Assembly (NCBI RefSeq): GCF_014640175.1 | Contig: NZ_BMGL01000011.1 | Span: 60,097-124,096, forward strand | DNA length: 64,000 nt | Source of the DNA: Psychroflexus salis | GTDB taxonomy: Bacteria; Bacteroidota; Bacteroidia; Flavobacteriales; Flavobacteriaceae | Direction of reading: 5' to 3' | Shown: positions 45,793-54,377 of the stretch, one piece after another | Position numbering within the stretch: the stretch's first letter is position 1 | Layout: every line of letters starts with the position of its first letter | Program-made: the position numbers and the translations under genes | Notes under the pieces: generated by a model | The model's input: the letters and a program-made list of their open reading frames with translations, nothing else | What the model was told of the DNA's origin: nothing | Databases searched by the model: none

Positions 45793-46740
45793 ATGAAATT
45801 ATCTACTCCCATATTAGTAAAGTCGCCAGATTTAAAACTGAATTATGGGAGTCAGTTTTTTAATATCGGTTCTTGCTTTGCAAATAATCTTGCGAATAAG
45901 CTAAGTTACTTTGGATTTAAAACGCAACAGAATCCTGTTGGAATTTTGTTTCACCCTTTTGCTATTGAACAATTCTGTAAATGGCTAGAAGCTGAAGCCA
46001 TCAATCTAGATTTATTTGTAGAACAAAACAAAGTTTGGAAATCATTGCAAGCACATTCTGTAGTACAGGGAGAAACTCCCGAAGATTTACTTTTCAATTT
46101 ACAAAAGGCAGTTGTAGAAACTCGAAATTATTTAAAGACAACAGACACTATTTTTATCACTTTCGGTACCGCATTTGTTTATCATCACCTTCCCACCAAA
46201 AAATATGTGGCCAATTGCCAAAAACAACATTCTTCTTTATTTAAAAAGGAACTCATTGAGATTAAAGCTTTAGTAGAAGCTATGCAACAAATCATTAAAA
46301 CGCTTTCTAAATTTAACCAAGCAAACATCTATATTAGCGTTTCTCCTGTTCGGCATATTAAAGATGGGTTAGTAGAAAACAACTTGAGCAAAGCAAATTT
46401 GTTGGCTGCGGTACATCATGTTATTGAAAATAATACAAATGTAGATTATTTTCCAGCTTATGAAATTGTAATGGACGAACTACGGGATTATCGATTCTAC
46501 AATCGCGATTTATTGCATCCTAACGAGTTGGCTATCGACTATGTTTGGGAAAAATTCAGTATTGCTTTTTTTGAAGAAAATGCTCTACAATTGATGCATA
46601 AAGTAGGTAAGTATAGAAAATTAAGTGCACATCGACCCTTGCAAGAAAACAAAGCTACTCAATTAGCTCATTTAGCTAAAATCAATGCTTTTAAACAAGA
46701 TTTATTAGCAGAAGAACCCCATTTGCAACTCGATAAATGA
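45793..46740 (+). CDS. GSCFA-domain protein
   Basis: A 315-residue protein with the family-naming motif GSCFA at 26-30 (FFNIGSCFANNLA), followed by NPVGILFHP, FGTAFVY and SPVRHIKDG. The family resembles SGNH/GDSL esterases, in which the serine of such a motif is catalytic, and DLLHPNELA near the C-terminus could supply the catalytic histidine. Substrate unknown. Coupled to alaS upstream and overlapping tetR (ATGA) downstream. Confidence 0.88.
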   Translation: MKLSTPILVKSPDLKLNYGSQFFNIGSCFANNLANKLSYFGFKTQQNPVGILFHPFAIEQFCKWLEAEAINLDLFVEQNKVWKSLQAHSVVQGETPEDLLFNLQKAVVETRNYLKTTDTIFITFGTAFVYHHLPTKKYVANCQKQHSSLFKKELIEIKALVEAMQQIIKTLSKFNQANIYISVSPVRHIKDGLVENNLSKANLLAAVHHVIENNTNVDYFPAYEIVMDELRDYRFYNRDLLHPNELAIDYVWEKFSIAFFEENALQLMHKVGKYRKLSAHRPLQENKATQLAHLAKINAFKQDLLAEEPHLQLDK

Positions 46741-47297
46741 CAAATAAAAATGAAATATTAAAAGTAGCTGCGCAGCTCATACGCGAAAAAGGATATGTTG
46801 GTTTAAGCATGCGCGATTTAGCGAAGGCAATTGGCGTAAGAGCTTCTTCTTTGTACAATCATATTCCATCTAAACAAGCTATACTTAATGAAATAATTCT
46901 TCATTTAGCTGAAGAATTTACTTCTCAAATTAAAAATGTTGCTACAGAGCAAATTTCAAGCCTAACCAAACTAGAGCAAATTATAGAACATCATGTAGAT
47001 TTAAGTTTGCACTCTCCCAATCAATTAGCTTTGCTAAATAATGAATGGATGCATTTAGAAGGCCAAGCATTGGTTAATTTTAAAACTAAGCGGAATCAAT
47101 ATGAAGAAAGTCTTCGCCAAATTATCAATGCTGGAAAATCTACCAAGGAGTTAAAACCACTTCATACAGAACTCGTTTTGTTTTCTATGCTTTCTACCTT
47201 AAGAAATCTAAATCTATGGATTAAAAAGCGTGGTTCAATTCCATCAAAACAACTCAAAAAAGAACTCAGTCAAGTATTACTTAGCGGTATAGCTTAA
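46737..47297 (+). CDS. TetR-family regulator, probable PaaR-type repressor of phenylacetate genes
   Basis: A 186-residue TetR/AcrR protein. The helix-turn-helix is at about 23-47 (LSMRDLAKAIGVRASSLYNHIPSKQAIL). The C-terminal ligand domain carries no recognisable effector signature. In Flavobacteria a TetR gene commonly precedes paaE, and PaaR of Thermus, a TetR protein, represses paa genes until phenylacetyl-CoA binds. A matching operator covers the paaE promoter 1.3 kb downstream. The role is inferred from context and that site. Translation is coupled to the GSCFA gene. Confidence 0.75.
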   Translation: MTNKNEILKVAAQLIREKGYVGLSMRDLAKAIGVRASSLYNHIPSKQAILNEIILHLAEEFTSQIKNVATEQISSLTKLEQIIEHHVDLSLHSPNQLALLNNEWMHLEGQALVNFKTKRNQYEESLRQIINAGKSTKELKPLHTELVLFSMLSTLRNLNLWIKKRGSIPSKQLKKELSQVLLSGIA

Positions 47298-47347
47298 TAT
47301 CGGATTAGTTAAAAATTTTTAATATCCGATAATAAGACGTACTTTTG
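47298..47347 (+). promoter_or_regulatory. Large palindrome and -7 element before the fic gene
   Basis: TATCGGAT (47298-47305) and ATCCGATA (47324-47331) are inverted with an 18-base spacer whose centre is itself AAAAATTTTT. TACTTTTG at 47340-47347 fits the -7 element, so the palindrome covers the expected -33 region of a fic promoter. No T-run follows, which argues against a simple terminator of tetR. An operator is the better reading. Confidence 0.5.
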
Positions 47348-47351
47348 TGGC

Positions 47352-48311
47352 ATGTGGGAAATAAATTTGTCATACCGAGAAAAGTTACAACCCAGCTTTA
47401 ATAGGCTTTACGAGAAGCGAGACCTGCTTCACGAAGCAAGACCATTGCCACAAATTGCCTTGCAAAAAATACAAGAAGCTTTATCAGTAGAGTGGACTTA
47501 TAACTCTAATAGCATAGAAGGAAACACACTTACATTGCAAGAAACCCAATTGGTTTTACAAGAAGGTATTACTATAAAAGGTAAATCCTTACGCGAACAT
47601 TTTGAAGCCAAAAATCACGAATTGGCATTACATCATCTCTATACTTTAGTTCGTGAAGATTACCAATTAAACGCAAGCGATATACTCGATTTGCACCGCT
47701 ACGTTTTACGAAGCATCGAAGAAGATTATGCAGGAAGACTTCGCACCGGTGGTGTTCGTATTTCTGGAGCTAATTTTGTGCCGCCTAACGCGCGCAAAGT
47801 CTCAGATTTGCTCGATGAGCTTATTCAATTTGTGTTAGAAAACCCTTTGCAGCTCAACGATATTGAGTTGGCTACGGTTTTTCATCACAAGTTTGTTTGG
47901 ATTCATCCTTTTTTCGATGGAAACGGCCGTACTGTTCGTTTAGTCATGAATTTACTTTTGCTTAAAGTGGGTTTTACGCCGGCCATTATTTTAAGTACCG
48001 ACCGCAAAAAGTATTATTCGGCCTTAAATACTGCCAACAAAGGTAATTACTATAAGCTGAGTTTACTTATGGTACAGGCCTTAGAACGTACCATGAATAT
48101 TTATATTGGTTCGCTACCCGATAACGATATGGGTTTTATGGAAATTTCTAATTTAGTTCAAGAAGAAAGCTTACCATATGGCCAAGAGTATATTAGTTTA
48201 TTAGCTAGGCAAGGAAAAATTGATGCCTATAAAGAAGGCAGAAACTGGCTTACTACTGAAGAAGCCGTTTTAAATTATATCCATAATCGGGAAAGAAAAA
48301 GAGCATTATAA
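47352..48311 (+). CDS. Fic-domain AMP-transferase-like protein with C-terminal helix-turn-helix
   Basis: A 319-residue Fic protein. The active-site loop HPFFDGNGR is at 185-193. An N-terminal inhibitory helix motif S52-x3-E56-G57 (SNSIEGN) marks an auto-inhibited class II Fic. An N-terminal Fic_N region precedes it. The last 50 residues (NLVQEESLPYGQEYISLLARQ then GRNWLTTEEAVLNYI) look like an excisionase-type helix-turn-helix. Fic enzymes usually transfer AMP to a protein; the target here is unknown. No antitoxin gene is adjacent, in keeping with internal inhibition. Confidence 0.88.
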   Translation: MWEINLSYREKLQPSFNRLYEKRDLLHEARPLPQIALQKIQEALSVEWTYNSNSIEGNTLTLQETQLVLQEGITIKGKSLREHFEAKNHELALHHLYTLVREDYQLNASDILDLHRYVLRSIEEDYAGRLRTGGVRISGANFVPPNARKVSDLLDELIQFVLENPLQLNDIELATVFHHKFVWIHPFFDGNGRTVRLVMNLLLLKVGFTPAIILSTDRKKYYSALNTANKGNYYKLSLLMVQALERTMNIYIGSLPDNDMGFMEISNLVQEESLPYGQEYISLLARQGKIDAYKEGRNWLTTEEAVLNYIHNRERKRAL

Positions 48312-48390
48312 AAACTTCGCCAAATTTAATTTACAGGAAAGTTAAATTATAATTTGAGTAACTAGATTGTAAGATTACCGAAGACTTTTT

Positions 48391-48534
48391 TAGCCCCGAT
48401 AGGAATGAAAAGCCTGTAAAGCTGAAAAGCTTAAATTTTTTGTTGTTGAAAAGCGACCGATAGGAAGCTCTTGAAATAACTTTAAAATTTTGCTTTTTAG
48501 CTGCGGACTTGTAAAGGATAGCGGGATTAGCTTC
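48391..48534 (+). repeat. Dispersed intergenic element, copy A
   Basis: An about 144-base non-coding segment beginning TAGCCCCGATAGGAATG and ending GGATAGCGGGATTAGCTT, with the core CGATAGGAAGCTCTTG at 48458-48473. The ends are partly complementary (AGCCCCG against CGGG..AGCT). The same start, GCGAC and GAAGCTCTTG core occur in inverted orientation at 61021-61188, so this is a repeat family. I recall similar sequences between genes in many Flavobacteria. A 78-codon open frame on the minus strand here is not a gene. Confidence 0.65.
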
Positions 48535-48570
48535 GTAAATAACTCCAAATACTAAATTTAACATCATTTT

Positions 48571-48602
48571 TTTGAAAGTAAAACTAACAATCGTTAGTTT
48601 TG
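48571..48602 (+). promoter_or_regulatory. paaE promoter overlapped by a PaaR-like operator
   Basis: TTTG at 48571-48574 and TAGTTTTG at 48595-48602 with a 20-base spacer form a near-ideal Bacteroidetes promoter. The palindrome AAAACTAAC (48580-48588), AATC, GTTAGTTTT (48593-48601) overlaps the -7 element. Its core CTAACAATCGTTAG matches the Thermus PaaR consensus CNAACGNNCGTTNG, as I remember it, at all defined positions except one. The paaE ATG is 20 bases downstream. Confidence 0.75.
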
Positions 48603-48621
48603 TTTATATAATTACAATTAC

Positions 48622-49695
48622 ATGGCTAAATTTTTTCCATTAAAAGTTAATGATGTTTACAAAGAAACGGAGGATTGTTCGGTTGTTTCTTTTGAAATAC
48701 CAAATCATTTAAAGCAGGAGTTTTCTTACACACCAGGACAGCATTTAACTTTAAAAAAAATAATTAATGGCGAAGATGTAAGAAGATCTTATTCTTTGTG
48801 CTCAAGCCCATTAGATAATGAATGGAGAGTAGCTGTGAAGCAAATTTTTGAAGGTAAATTTTCGACTTACATCAACCAAGAATTAAAAAAAGATGAGGTA
48901 ATTGAAGTGATGCCGCCATCGGGAGATTTTGGAGTTGATGTAGATGAAAAAGCTAGTAAAAACTACTTGTTTTTTGCGGCAGGTAGTGGTATTACACCAG
49001 TTTTGTCGATGCTTAAAACGCATTTAGCTAAAGAACCTAATGCAAATTGTAAATTATTCTATTTGAATAAGAACGCAAAATCCATTATTTTTAAGGAAGA
49101 AATTGAACAGTTGCGGAATCAGTTTTTTGGTAGATTGGAAATCTTTTATTTTTTAACCCGTGAACAGCGCGACATCGAATTATTGAACGGAAGATTTACA
49201 CCAGCAAAAATTCAGCAATTAGCTTTGCAAGTTTTTGATGTAGAGGAAGTAAACGATGTATTTATTTGCGGTCCAGAAGAAATGATTTTTATGATTCAGA
49301 ATGAATTAGTTAATTTAGGTTTACCTAAGAATCATATTCATTTTGAACTTTTTGTTTCGGGTTTAAGTGAAGCAGATAAAAAACGAGCAGAAGCAGCCAT
49401 GGCCAAACGCAAAGATGGAACCCAAATAACCATTTTAGATGGTGGAAAGGAGTTTCACTTTGCAATGACTAAAGATTATGACAATATTCTAGATGCTGCT
49501 TTGGCAGCAGGAGCAGATTTGCCATTTGCTTGTAAAGGTGGAGTTTGTAGCACTTGTAAATGTCAGGTAAAAAAAGGCAATGTAGAGATGAAATTAAATT
49601 ACGCGCTAGAGAAAGATGAGGTAGCACAAAATTATGTGTTAAGTTGTCAAGCGGTTCCAACTTCGGAAAATCTAGTGGTAGATTTTGATGTGTAA
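48622..49695 (+). CDS. paaE: Phenylacetyl-CoA epoxidase reductase subunit PaaE
   Basis: A 357-residue NAD(P)H-dependent reductase that feeds electrons to the PaaABC epoxidase. FAD-binding domain (about 1-105; RRSYSLCSSP), NAD-binding domain (about 110-235; FFAAGSGITPVLSML, CGPEEMI), and a C-terminal plant-type [2Fe-2S] ferredoxin domain with cysteines C304, C309, C312 and C342. First gene of the paa operon, directly after the operator-promoter. Confidence 0.95.
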   Translation: MAKFFPLKVNDVYKETEDCSVVSFEIPNHLKQEFSYTPGQHLTLKKIINGEDVRRSYSLCSSPLDNEWRVAVKQIFEGKFSTYINQELKKDEVIEVMPPSGDFGVDVDEKASKNYLFFAAGSGITPVLSMLKTHLAKEPNANCKLFYLNKNAKSIIFKEEIEQLRNQFFGRLEIFYFLTREQRDIELLNGRFTPAKIQQLALQVFDVEEVNDVFICGPEEMIFMIQNELVNLGLPKNHIHFELFVSGLSEADKKRAEAAMAKRKDGTQITILDGGKEFHFAMTKDYDNILDAALAAGADLPFACKGGVCSTCKCQVKKGNVEMKLNYALEKDEVAQNYVLSCQAVPTSENLVVDFDV

Positions 49696-49898
49696 GTTGG
49701 TGTTTAGCGTTAACGATGAAGAATTGAGTATTTAGAACAAAAAAAAAGAACAAAGAAGTTAGACTTTGCGTTCTCTGCGACTCTGAGGTGAAATTAGCTA
49801 TAAGGAATAAAAATACTATCGCTAAAGTAAAAATGGCTTTAATTGATTAACAGAATAGCCATAAGTATTAAAAATTAAGATGAAAAAAATAATTTGCT

Positions 49899-50882
49899 AT
49901 GAAAAATAATGAAAATATGAAAGAACAAGAAAAGCAAACTAAAAGTTTAGAAGAAGTATTTGAAGCTAAAATAGCTCGAGATGAAAAAATTGAGCCTAAG
50001 GATTGGATGCCAGAAAAATACAGGAAAACGCATATTCGTCAAATTTCTCAGCACGCTCATTCTGAAATTGTAGGTATGCTACCCGAAGGTAATTGGATTA
50101 CCCGAGCTCCTTCATTAAGAAGAAAAGTTGCTTTATTGGCTAAAGTTCAAGATGAAGCTGGTCATGGATTATACTTGTATTCAGCTTGTGAAACTTTAGG
50201 GATTTCTAGAGAAGAAATGTATGAGCAATTGCATTCTGGAAAGGCTAAATATTCTAGTATTTTTAATTATCCAACGCTAACTTGGGCCGATATGGGAGCC
50301 ATTGGTTGGTTGGTAGATGGAGCAGCAATTATTAATCAGGTGCCACTTTGTAATACCTCGTTTGGACCTTACGCCCGAGCTATGGTGAGAGTTTGTAAGG
50401 AAGAAAGTTTTCATCAACGTCAAGGTTATGAAATTATGATGACACTTTGCAATGGAACTCAAGAACAAAAAGAAATGGCGCAAGACGCTTTAAATCGATG
50501 GTGGTGGCCATCTTTAATGATGCTTGGTCCAACAGACGATGAGTCTACGCACACCGAACAATCCATGAAATGGAAACTGAAACGAAAAACTAACGATGAG
50601 TTACGTCAGCAATTTATCGACCAAACCGTACCACAAGCTGATATTTTAGGCTTGACTATTCCTGATGCTGATTTAAAATACAATAATGATACGGGGCATT
50701 ATGACTTTGGTGAAATTGATTGGGAAGAGTTTTGGCAAGTTGTAAAAGGTCATGGTATGTGTAACAAAGAGCGTATTTCGGCTAGAAAAAATGCTTGGGA
50801 AAATGGTAAATGGGTTCGCGATGCAGCTGTTGCTTATGCTGAAAAACAAGCTGAAAAACAAGCTGTGAAAAAAGCAGTGTAA
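49899..50882 (+). CDS. paaA: Phenylacetyl-CoA epoxidase catalytic subunit PaaA
   Basis: A 327-residue di-iron oxygenase subunit that epoxidises phenylacetyl-CoA. Iron-ligand regions include [31 protein letters not shown] and [14 protein letters not shown]. Three in-frame ATGs are close together; the first is used here and the third is at 49917. It is preceded by a 203-base gap after paaE that contains the curious sequence CTTTGCGTTCTCTGCGA. Works in the cytoplasm with PaaB, PaaC, PaaD and PaaE. Confidence 0.96.
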   Translation: MKNNENMKEQEKQTKSLEEVFEAKIARDEKIEPKDWMPEKYRKTHIRQISQHAHSEIVGMLPEGNWITRAPSLRRKVALLAKVQDEAGHGLYLYSACETLGISREEMYEQLHSGKAKYSSIFNYPTLTWADMGAIGWLVDGAAIINQVPLCNTSFGPYARAMVRVCKEESFHQRQGYEIMMTLCNGTQEQKEMAQDALNRWWWPSLMMLGPTDDESTHTEQSMKWKLKRKTNDELRQQFIDQTVPQADILGLTIPDADLKYNNDTGHYDFGEIDWEEFWQVVKGHGMCNKERISARKNAWENGKWVRDAAVAYAEKQAEKQAVKKAV

Positions 50883-50916
50883 TTTATTTGCTTAATAAAT
50901 CTATAAATTAAAAATT

Positions 50917-51201
50917 ATGAATAAAGACTGGCCTTTATGGGAAGTATTTGTAAGAAGTAAAAACGGATTAGAACATCGCCATTTTGGAAGTTTGCGTGCA
51001 GCAGATGCAGAAATGGCAATTAATAATGCTCGAGATGTTTACACTAGAAGAAGTGAAGGCGTTAGTATTTGGGTGGTTGAATCGAAAAATATTACTGCAT
51101 CTAATCCAGAACATAATGGTGAATTGTTTGAACCAGCAGCAGATAAAGCTTATCGTCATCCTACGTTTTACGATTTACCAGACGATATAGAACACATGTA
51201 A
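50917..51201 (+). CDS. paaB: Phenylacetyl-CoA epoxidase subunit PaaB
   Basis: A 94-residue structural subunit with the PaaB signature WEVFVRSKNGLEHRHFGSL followed by DAEMAINNARDVYTRR and EGVSIWVVES. It has no catalytic residues and bridges PaaAC dimers. Starts 34 bases after paaA. Confidence 0.95.
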   Translation: MNKDWPLWEVFVRSKNGLEHRHFGSLRAADAEMAINNARDVYTRRSEGVSIWVVESKNITASNPEHNGELFEPAADKAYRHPTFYDLPDDIEHM

Positions 51202-51222
51202 TTTTAGCTAATTTTTAGCCTT

Positions 51223-51978
51223 ATGACAAACGAAAATTTAATTCAATATATATACAGCATAGCCGATAATTCTTTAATTCTCGGTCAGCGATTAGGCGAA
51301 CTTTGCGGACATGGTCCTACTTTAGAAACGGATATAGCTATAACGAACATCGCCTTAGATTTATTGGGGCAAACACGAAGTTACTACCAATATGTTGCCG
51401 AACTTAGTAAAGAAGACTTAACCGAAGATGATGTAGCTTTTTTAAGAAAAGAACGCGAGTATAAAAATGTATTATTGGTTGAGCAACCTAATACTGACTT
51501 TGCATATATTATAGCTCGACAGTACTTTTTTGATGTGTATCATTTTCTTTTATTAGAAAAAATGATGGATTCTAAAAATGTAAACTTACAGGCTATTGCC
51601 AAAAAAAGTATGAAGGAAGTTGCTTATCATAAACGTTTTTCGGGAGATTGGTTGAAACGACTAGGCGACGGGACCGAAGAAAGTCATCAAAAAATGCAAC
51701 AAGCAGTAAAGGATTTATGGGTCTACACCGACGAATTATTTCATATGAATGAAGACGATGAAATTGTTACAAAAGCTGGTTTTGGAATAGATAATGCAGC
51801 ATTAAAAGATGCCTATTACCAAGAGATTGAAGCTTTGTTAAAAGAATCGACTATTGAAATACCAACTACATCGTATTTTCAAAAAGGTGGTAAAAAAGGA
51901 ATTCATACGGAGCATATGGGATACATTTTAGCAGATATGCAATACATGCAACGAACCTATCCAGATATGAAGTGGTAA
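51223..51978 (+). CDS. paaC: Phenylacetyl-CoA epoxidase structural subunit PaaC
   Basis: A 251-residue ferritin-like subunit related to PaaA, needed for the stable heterodimer. Motifs include ADNSLILGQRLGELCGHGP, DLLGQTRSYYQYVAELS and EVAYHKRFSGDWLKRLGDGT. Starts 21 bases after paaB. A toxin-antitoxin remnant, not paaD, follows. Confidence 0.95.
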   Translation: MTNENLIQYIYSIADNSLILGQRLGELCGHGPTLETDIAITNIALDLLGQTRSYYQYVAELSKEDLTEDDVAFLRKEREYKNVLLVEQPNTDFAYIIARQYFFDVYHFLLLEKMMDSKNVNLQAIAKKSMKEVAYHKRFSGDWLKRLGDGTEESHQKMQQAVKDLWVYTDELFHMNEDDEIVTKAGFGIDNAALKDAYYQEIEALLKESTIEIPTTSYFQKGGKKGIHTEHMGYILADMQYMQRTYPDMKW

Positions 51979-52020
51979 GATTTAGTTTTCAAGAAAATTC
52001 TTAACTTTATAAAAATTAAG

Positions 52021-52242
52021 ATGATGAAGTATAAAAAATATATAGAAGTTGACACTAGTAAAAGATTTGGAAAACCAATTTTAATTGGCACAAGAATTTC
52101 TGTTTATGATGTTCTAAATTGGTTAGCAAATGGAATGTGCCAATCTGAAATTTCAGCTGATTTTCCTGAGTTGAATCAAAAATTGATTAGCGCCTGCTTA
52201 TTTTACGCTGCAGAAAAAGAAAACAGAACAAGAGTTGCTTAA
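52021..52242 (+). CDS. DUF433 antitoxin-like protein
   Basis: A 73-residue protein matching DUF433: GKPILIGTRISVYDVLNWLANGMCQSE then ISADFPELNQ and a terminal YAAEKE. DUF433 proteins are small DNA-binding antitoxin-like partners of DUF5615 PIN-like toxins. The gene is intact and its stop overlaps the start of a broken toxin gene (TAATG). It sits in the paa operon between paaC and paaD, so it is probably transcribed with them. Confidence 0.85.
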   Translation: MMKYKKYIEVDTSKRFGKPILIGTRISVYDVLNWLANGMCQSEISADFPELNQKLISACLFYAAEKENRTRVA

Positions 52243-52586
52243 TGAAACTCTTATTTGATCAAAATATTTCTTTTAGAATTTAAAAGCTACTAGAAAACGA
52301 TTTTCATTTTTGTGAACAAGTAAGAACTCTGGGTTTAGATAATGAAAGCGATTTCGCAATTTGGACTTTTGCCAAAGAGAATAATCATACCATTTTTACT
52401 TTTGATGCGGATTTTTTTGATGTTTCTAATATTAATTGACATCCACCTAAAATAATTTGGCTGAAAACTGGAAATTTAATTACAAAAAACATTGCCAAAT
52501 TACTCGTTAAAAACAGTAATTTGATTAAAGAATTTGTCTGTGATAAAGCTTATAAAGAGCTGAGCTTTCTTCAATTGAACCATTAG
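52242..52586 (+). pseudogene. DUF5615 PIN-like toxin with two in-frame stop codons
   Basis: The frame starting at 52242 reads as a 114-codon DUF5615 protein: LLFDQNISFRI at the start, FCEQVRTLGLDNESDFAIW, TIFTFDADFFD and PPKIIWLKTGNL. It is interrupted by TAA at 52281-52283 (codon 14) and TGA at 52437-52439 (codon 66, where the family usually has glycine before PPK, so GGA to TGA is likely). The true stop is at 52584-52586. No frameshift is present, so this is decay by point mutation, while the partner antitoxin remains open. Confidence 0.85.
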
Positions 52587-52597
52587 CTAAAAAATAA

Positions 52598-53098
52598 ATG
52601 AACACAATACAAAACATTGACCATAAATTATATTCAATTTTAAAATCAGTTCCTGATCCTGAAATACCAGTTCTTTCAATAATTGATTTAGGTGTTGTGC
52701 GTTCTGCTGTATTACTTGATAATGATAAAGTGAAAGTAGAAATTACACCAACCTACAGCGGTTGCCCTGCCATGGATGTAATTGGAGACGATGTAAAAAA
52801 AGCATTGTTAAATAATGGCTATGTGCCCGAAGTGAAACTTATTTTATCTCCAGCTTGGACAACCGATTGGATGACCGATGAAGGGAAAACAGCTTTAAAA
52901 GAATACGGTATTGCACCACCTACAGATGCTGAAACCGATAAGCAAGCTTTGCTTGGAAATAAGCAAGTCATTGCTTGCCCACAATGCGAATCTAAAAACA
53001 CTAAACTCGTTAGTCAGTTTGCTTCAACTGCTTGTAAAGCTATGTTTAAATGTCAAGATTGCGAAGAAACATTTGATTACTTTAAGTGTTTGATTTAA
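52598..53098 (+). CDS. paaD: PaaD, iron-sulfur/maturation protein of the phenylacetyl-CoA epoxidase
   Basis: A 166-residue protein: a MIP18/SufT-type domain with DPEIPVLSI (20-28) and C56, then a zinc-ribbon-like or Fe-S tail with C127, C130, C146, C152, C155 and C164. PaaD is required for assembly of the active epoxidase. It is 11 bases after the toxin pseudogene and is separated from paaC by the toxin-antitoxin remnant. Confidence 0.94.
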   Translation: MNTIQNIDHKLYSILKSVPDPEIPVLSIIDLGVVRSAVLLDNDKVKVEITPTYSGCPAMDVIGDDVKKALLNNGYVPEVKLILSPAWTTDWMTDEGKTALKEYGIAPPTDAETDKQALLGNKQVIACPQCESKNTKLVSQFASTACKAMFKCQDCEETFDYFKCLI

Positions 53099-53210
53099 AG
53101 TAAAACCTTCTTTTTAACGGAGTATTATTTTCAGTTTAAACAATACTTTTTCAATCATTCTCAATTGCAAGTTTTTATTTAATTTTACCATTCAATTTTA
53201 ATTTGCATTA

Positions 53211-54173
53211 ATGAATTCTCCAATTGTTTTCAATAACGGTAAAAATCCCAAGTGGAAATATTATTTAGAGCAGTACAGTCTTCGCTTATTGCCCAATTTT
53301 ATATACCGTAATCGAACTAAAAAACTTTTGGAAAATGTAAGTTCTCGCAAAGATTACCCACAATTAATGCAACGCGTTAATTATTATAACAAATTAGAAG
53401 AAAAAACTGCTTTAAAAAATCCGGTTTCCATAGCCGATTTCAAATTAAAAGACATCGACCAAAAAGTTTATTTTTTTGATGCTTACCAAACTTTACGTGG
53501 ATTTCCAGAACATTACCAATTTTGTCATGAATTTGGCGATGTGGTGCACATTCCAGAAACCCCTTCCATTTTAAAAAGTCGCCCGATTAGCGATGATAAC
53601 CAAAATTCAGTAGTACTTAAATTAAATCGCGTACGTCATTTTGTGTATATCAAAAAAGATCAATCCTTTCAGCAAAAGAAAAACAAATTGGTGTTTCGGG
53701 GCAAAGTTACCTACAAAGAGCAACGCCGTAAGTTTTTTGAAATGTACTTCAAGCATCCTATGTGCGATTTGGGTGATACCCAGCAAAAAAAAATCAATCC
53801 AGACGAATGGAAGGTAAAAAAAACCAGCATTCATTATTTGTTACAATACAAATTTATCTTAGCCATCGAAGGTATCGATGTGGCGAGTAATCTTAAATGG
53901 GTGATGTCTTCAAACTCATTAGCCGTTATGCCTAAACCTAGTTTCGAAACCTGGTTTATGGAAGCTAAACTCATTCCCAATTACCATTATGTAGAAATAA
54001 AACCCGATTTTTCCGATGTAGAAGAACGTTTAAATTACTATATCGAACACGAAGATGAAGCTTTACAAATCATTAAAAATGCAAATGAATATGTAAAGCA
54101 ATTTCAAGATAAAGAGCGGGAAGAACTTATTTCACTTTTAGTAATGCAGAAGTATTTTAAAATGACGAATTAG
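53211..54173 (+). CDS. Glycosyltransferase family 90-like protein
   Basis: A 320-residue protein resembling the GT90/CAP10 (LpsA) group: KLVFRGKVTYKEQRRKFFE is the nucleotide-sugar region, and KFILAIEGIDVASNLKWVMSS, then FETWFMEAKLIP, is the family's C-terminal signature. Probable role in lipopolysaccharide or surface glycan synthesis. No signal peptide. It does not belong to the phenylacetate pathway and may have its own promoter in the 112-base gap after paaD. Confidence 0.8.
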   Translation: MNSPIVFNNGKNPKWKYYLEQYSLRLLPNFIYRNRTKKLLENVSSRKDYPQLMQRVNYYNKLEEKTALKNPVSIADFKLKDIDQKVYFFDAYQTLRGFPEHYQFCHEFGDVVHIPETPSILKSRPISDDNQNSVVLKLNRVRHFVYIKKDQSFQQKKNKLVFRGKVTYKEQRRKFFEMYFKHPMCDLGDTQQKKINPDEWKVKKTSIHYLLQYKFILAIEGIDVASNLKWVMSSNSLAVMPKPSFETWFMEAKLIPNYHYVEIKPDFSDVEERLNYYIEHEDEALQIIKNANEYVKQFQDKEREELISLLVMQKYFKMTN

Positions 54174-54192
54174 AATCCTGCTAAAAATTTGG

Positions 54193-54370
54193 CGGTTACC
54201 CCGTTTACAAAATTCGTTAGTTATAGCATTATTTATCATATCGGGGTCGGGCCTGCCTTCCAAGGAACTCAGGCAGGCTTTCGTCAGTCGCTTTCCTTTG
54301 CCTTGTTTTGGCAAAGCAAGAGCTCCAACAAAGCCTCCATCCCTAACCGAAATTGGAACTTTAATTTAAA
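54193..54370 (-). repeat. Dispersed intergenic element, related copy B
   Basis: GC-richer than its surroundings. Read on the minus strand it begins TTAGGGATGGAGGC and contains GGAGCTCTTGC, a CTTTGCC/GGCAAAG hairpin (54296-54316), GCGACTGACGAAAGCC and a GCCTGCC/GGCAGGC hairpin (54251-54278). Shared words with copies A and C are the TTAGGGAT start, GAGCTCTTG and GCGAC, but their order differs. An 87-codon open frame over it is not a gene. Confidence 0.5.
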
Positions 54371-54377
54371 TTCTCAA

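Noticed and set aside
48331..48567. 78-codon open frame on the minus strand
   Set aside because: It covers repeat copy A and part of the paaE upstream region; the sequence is explained as a non-coding repeat.
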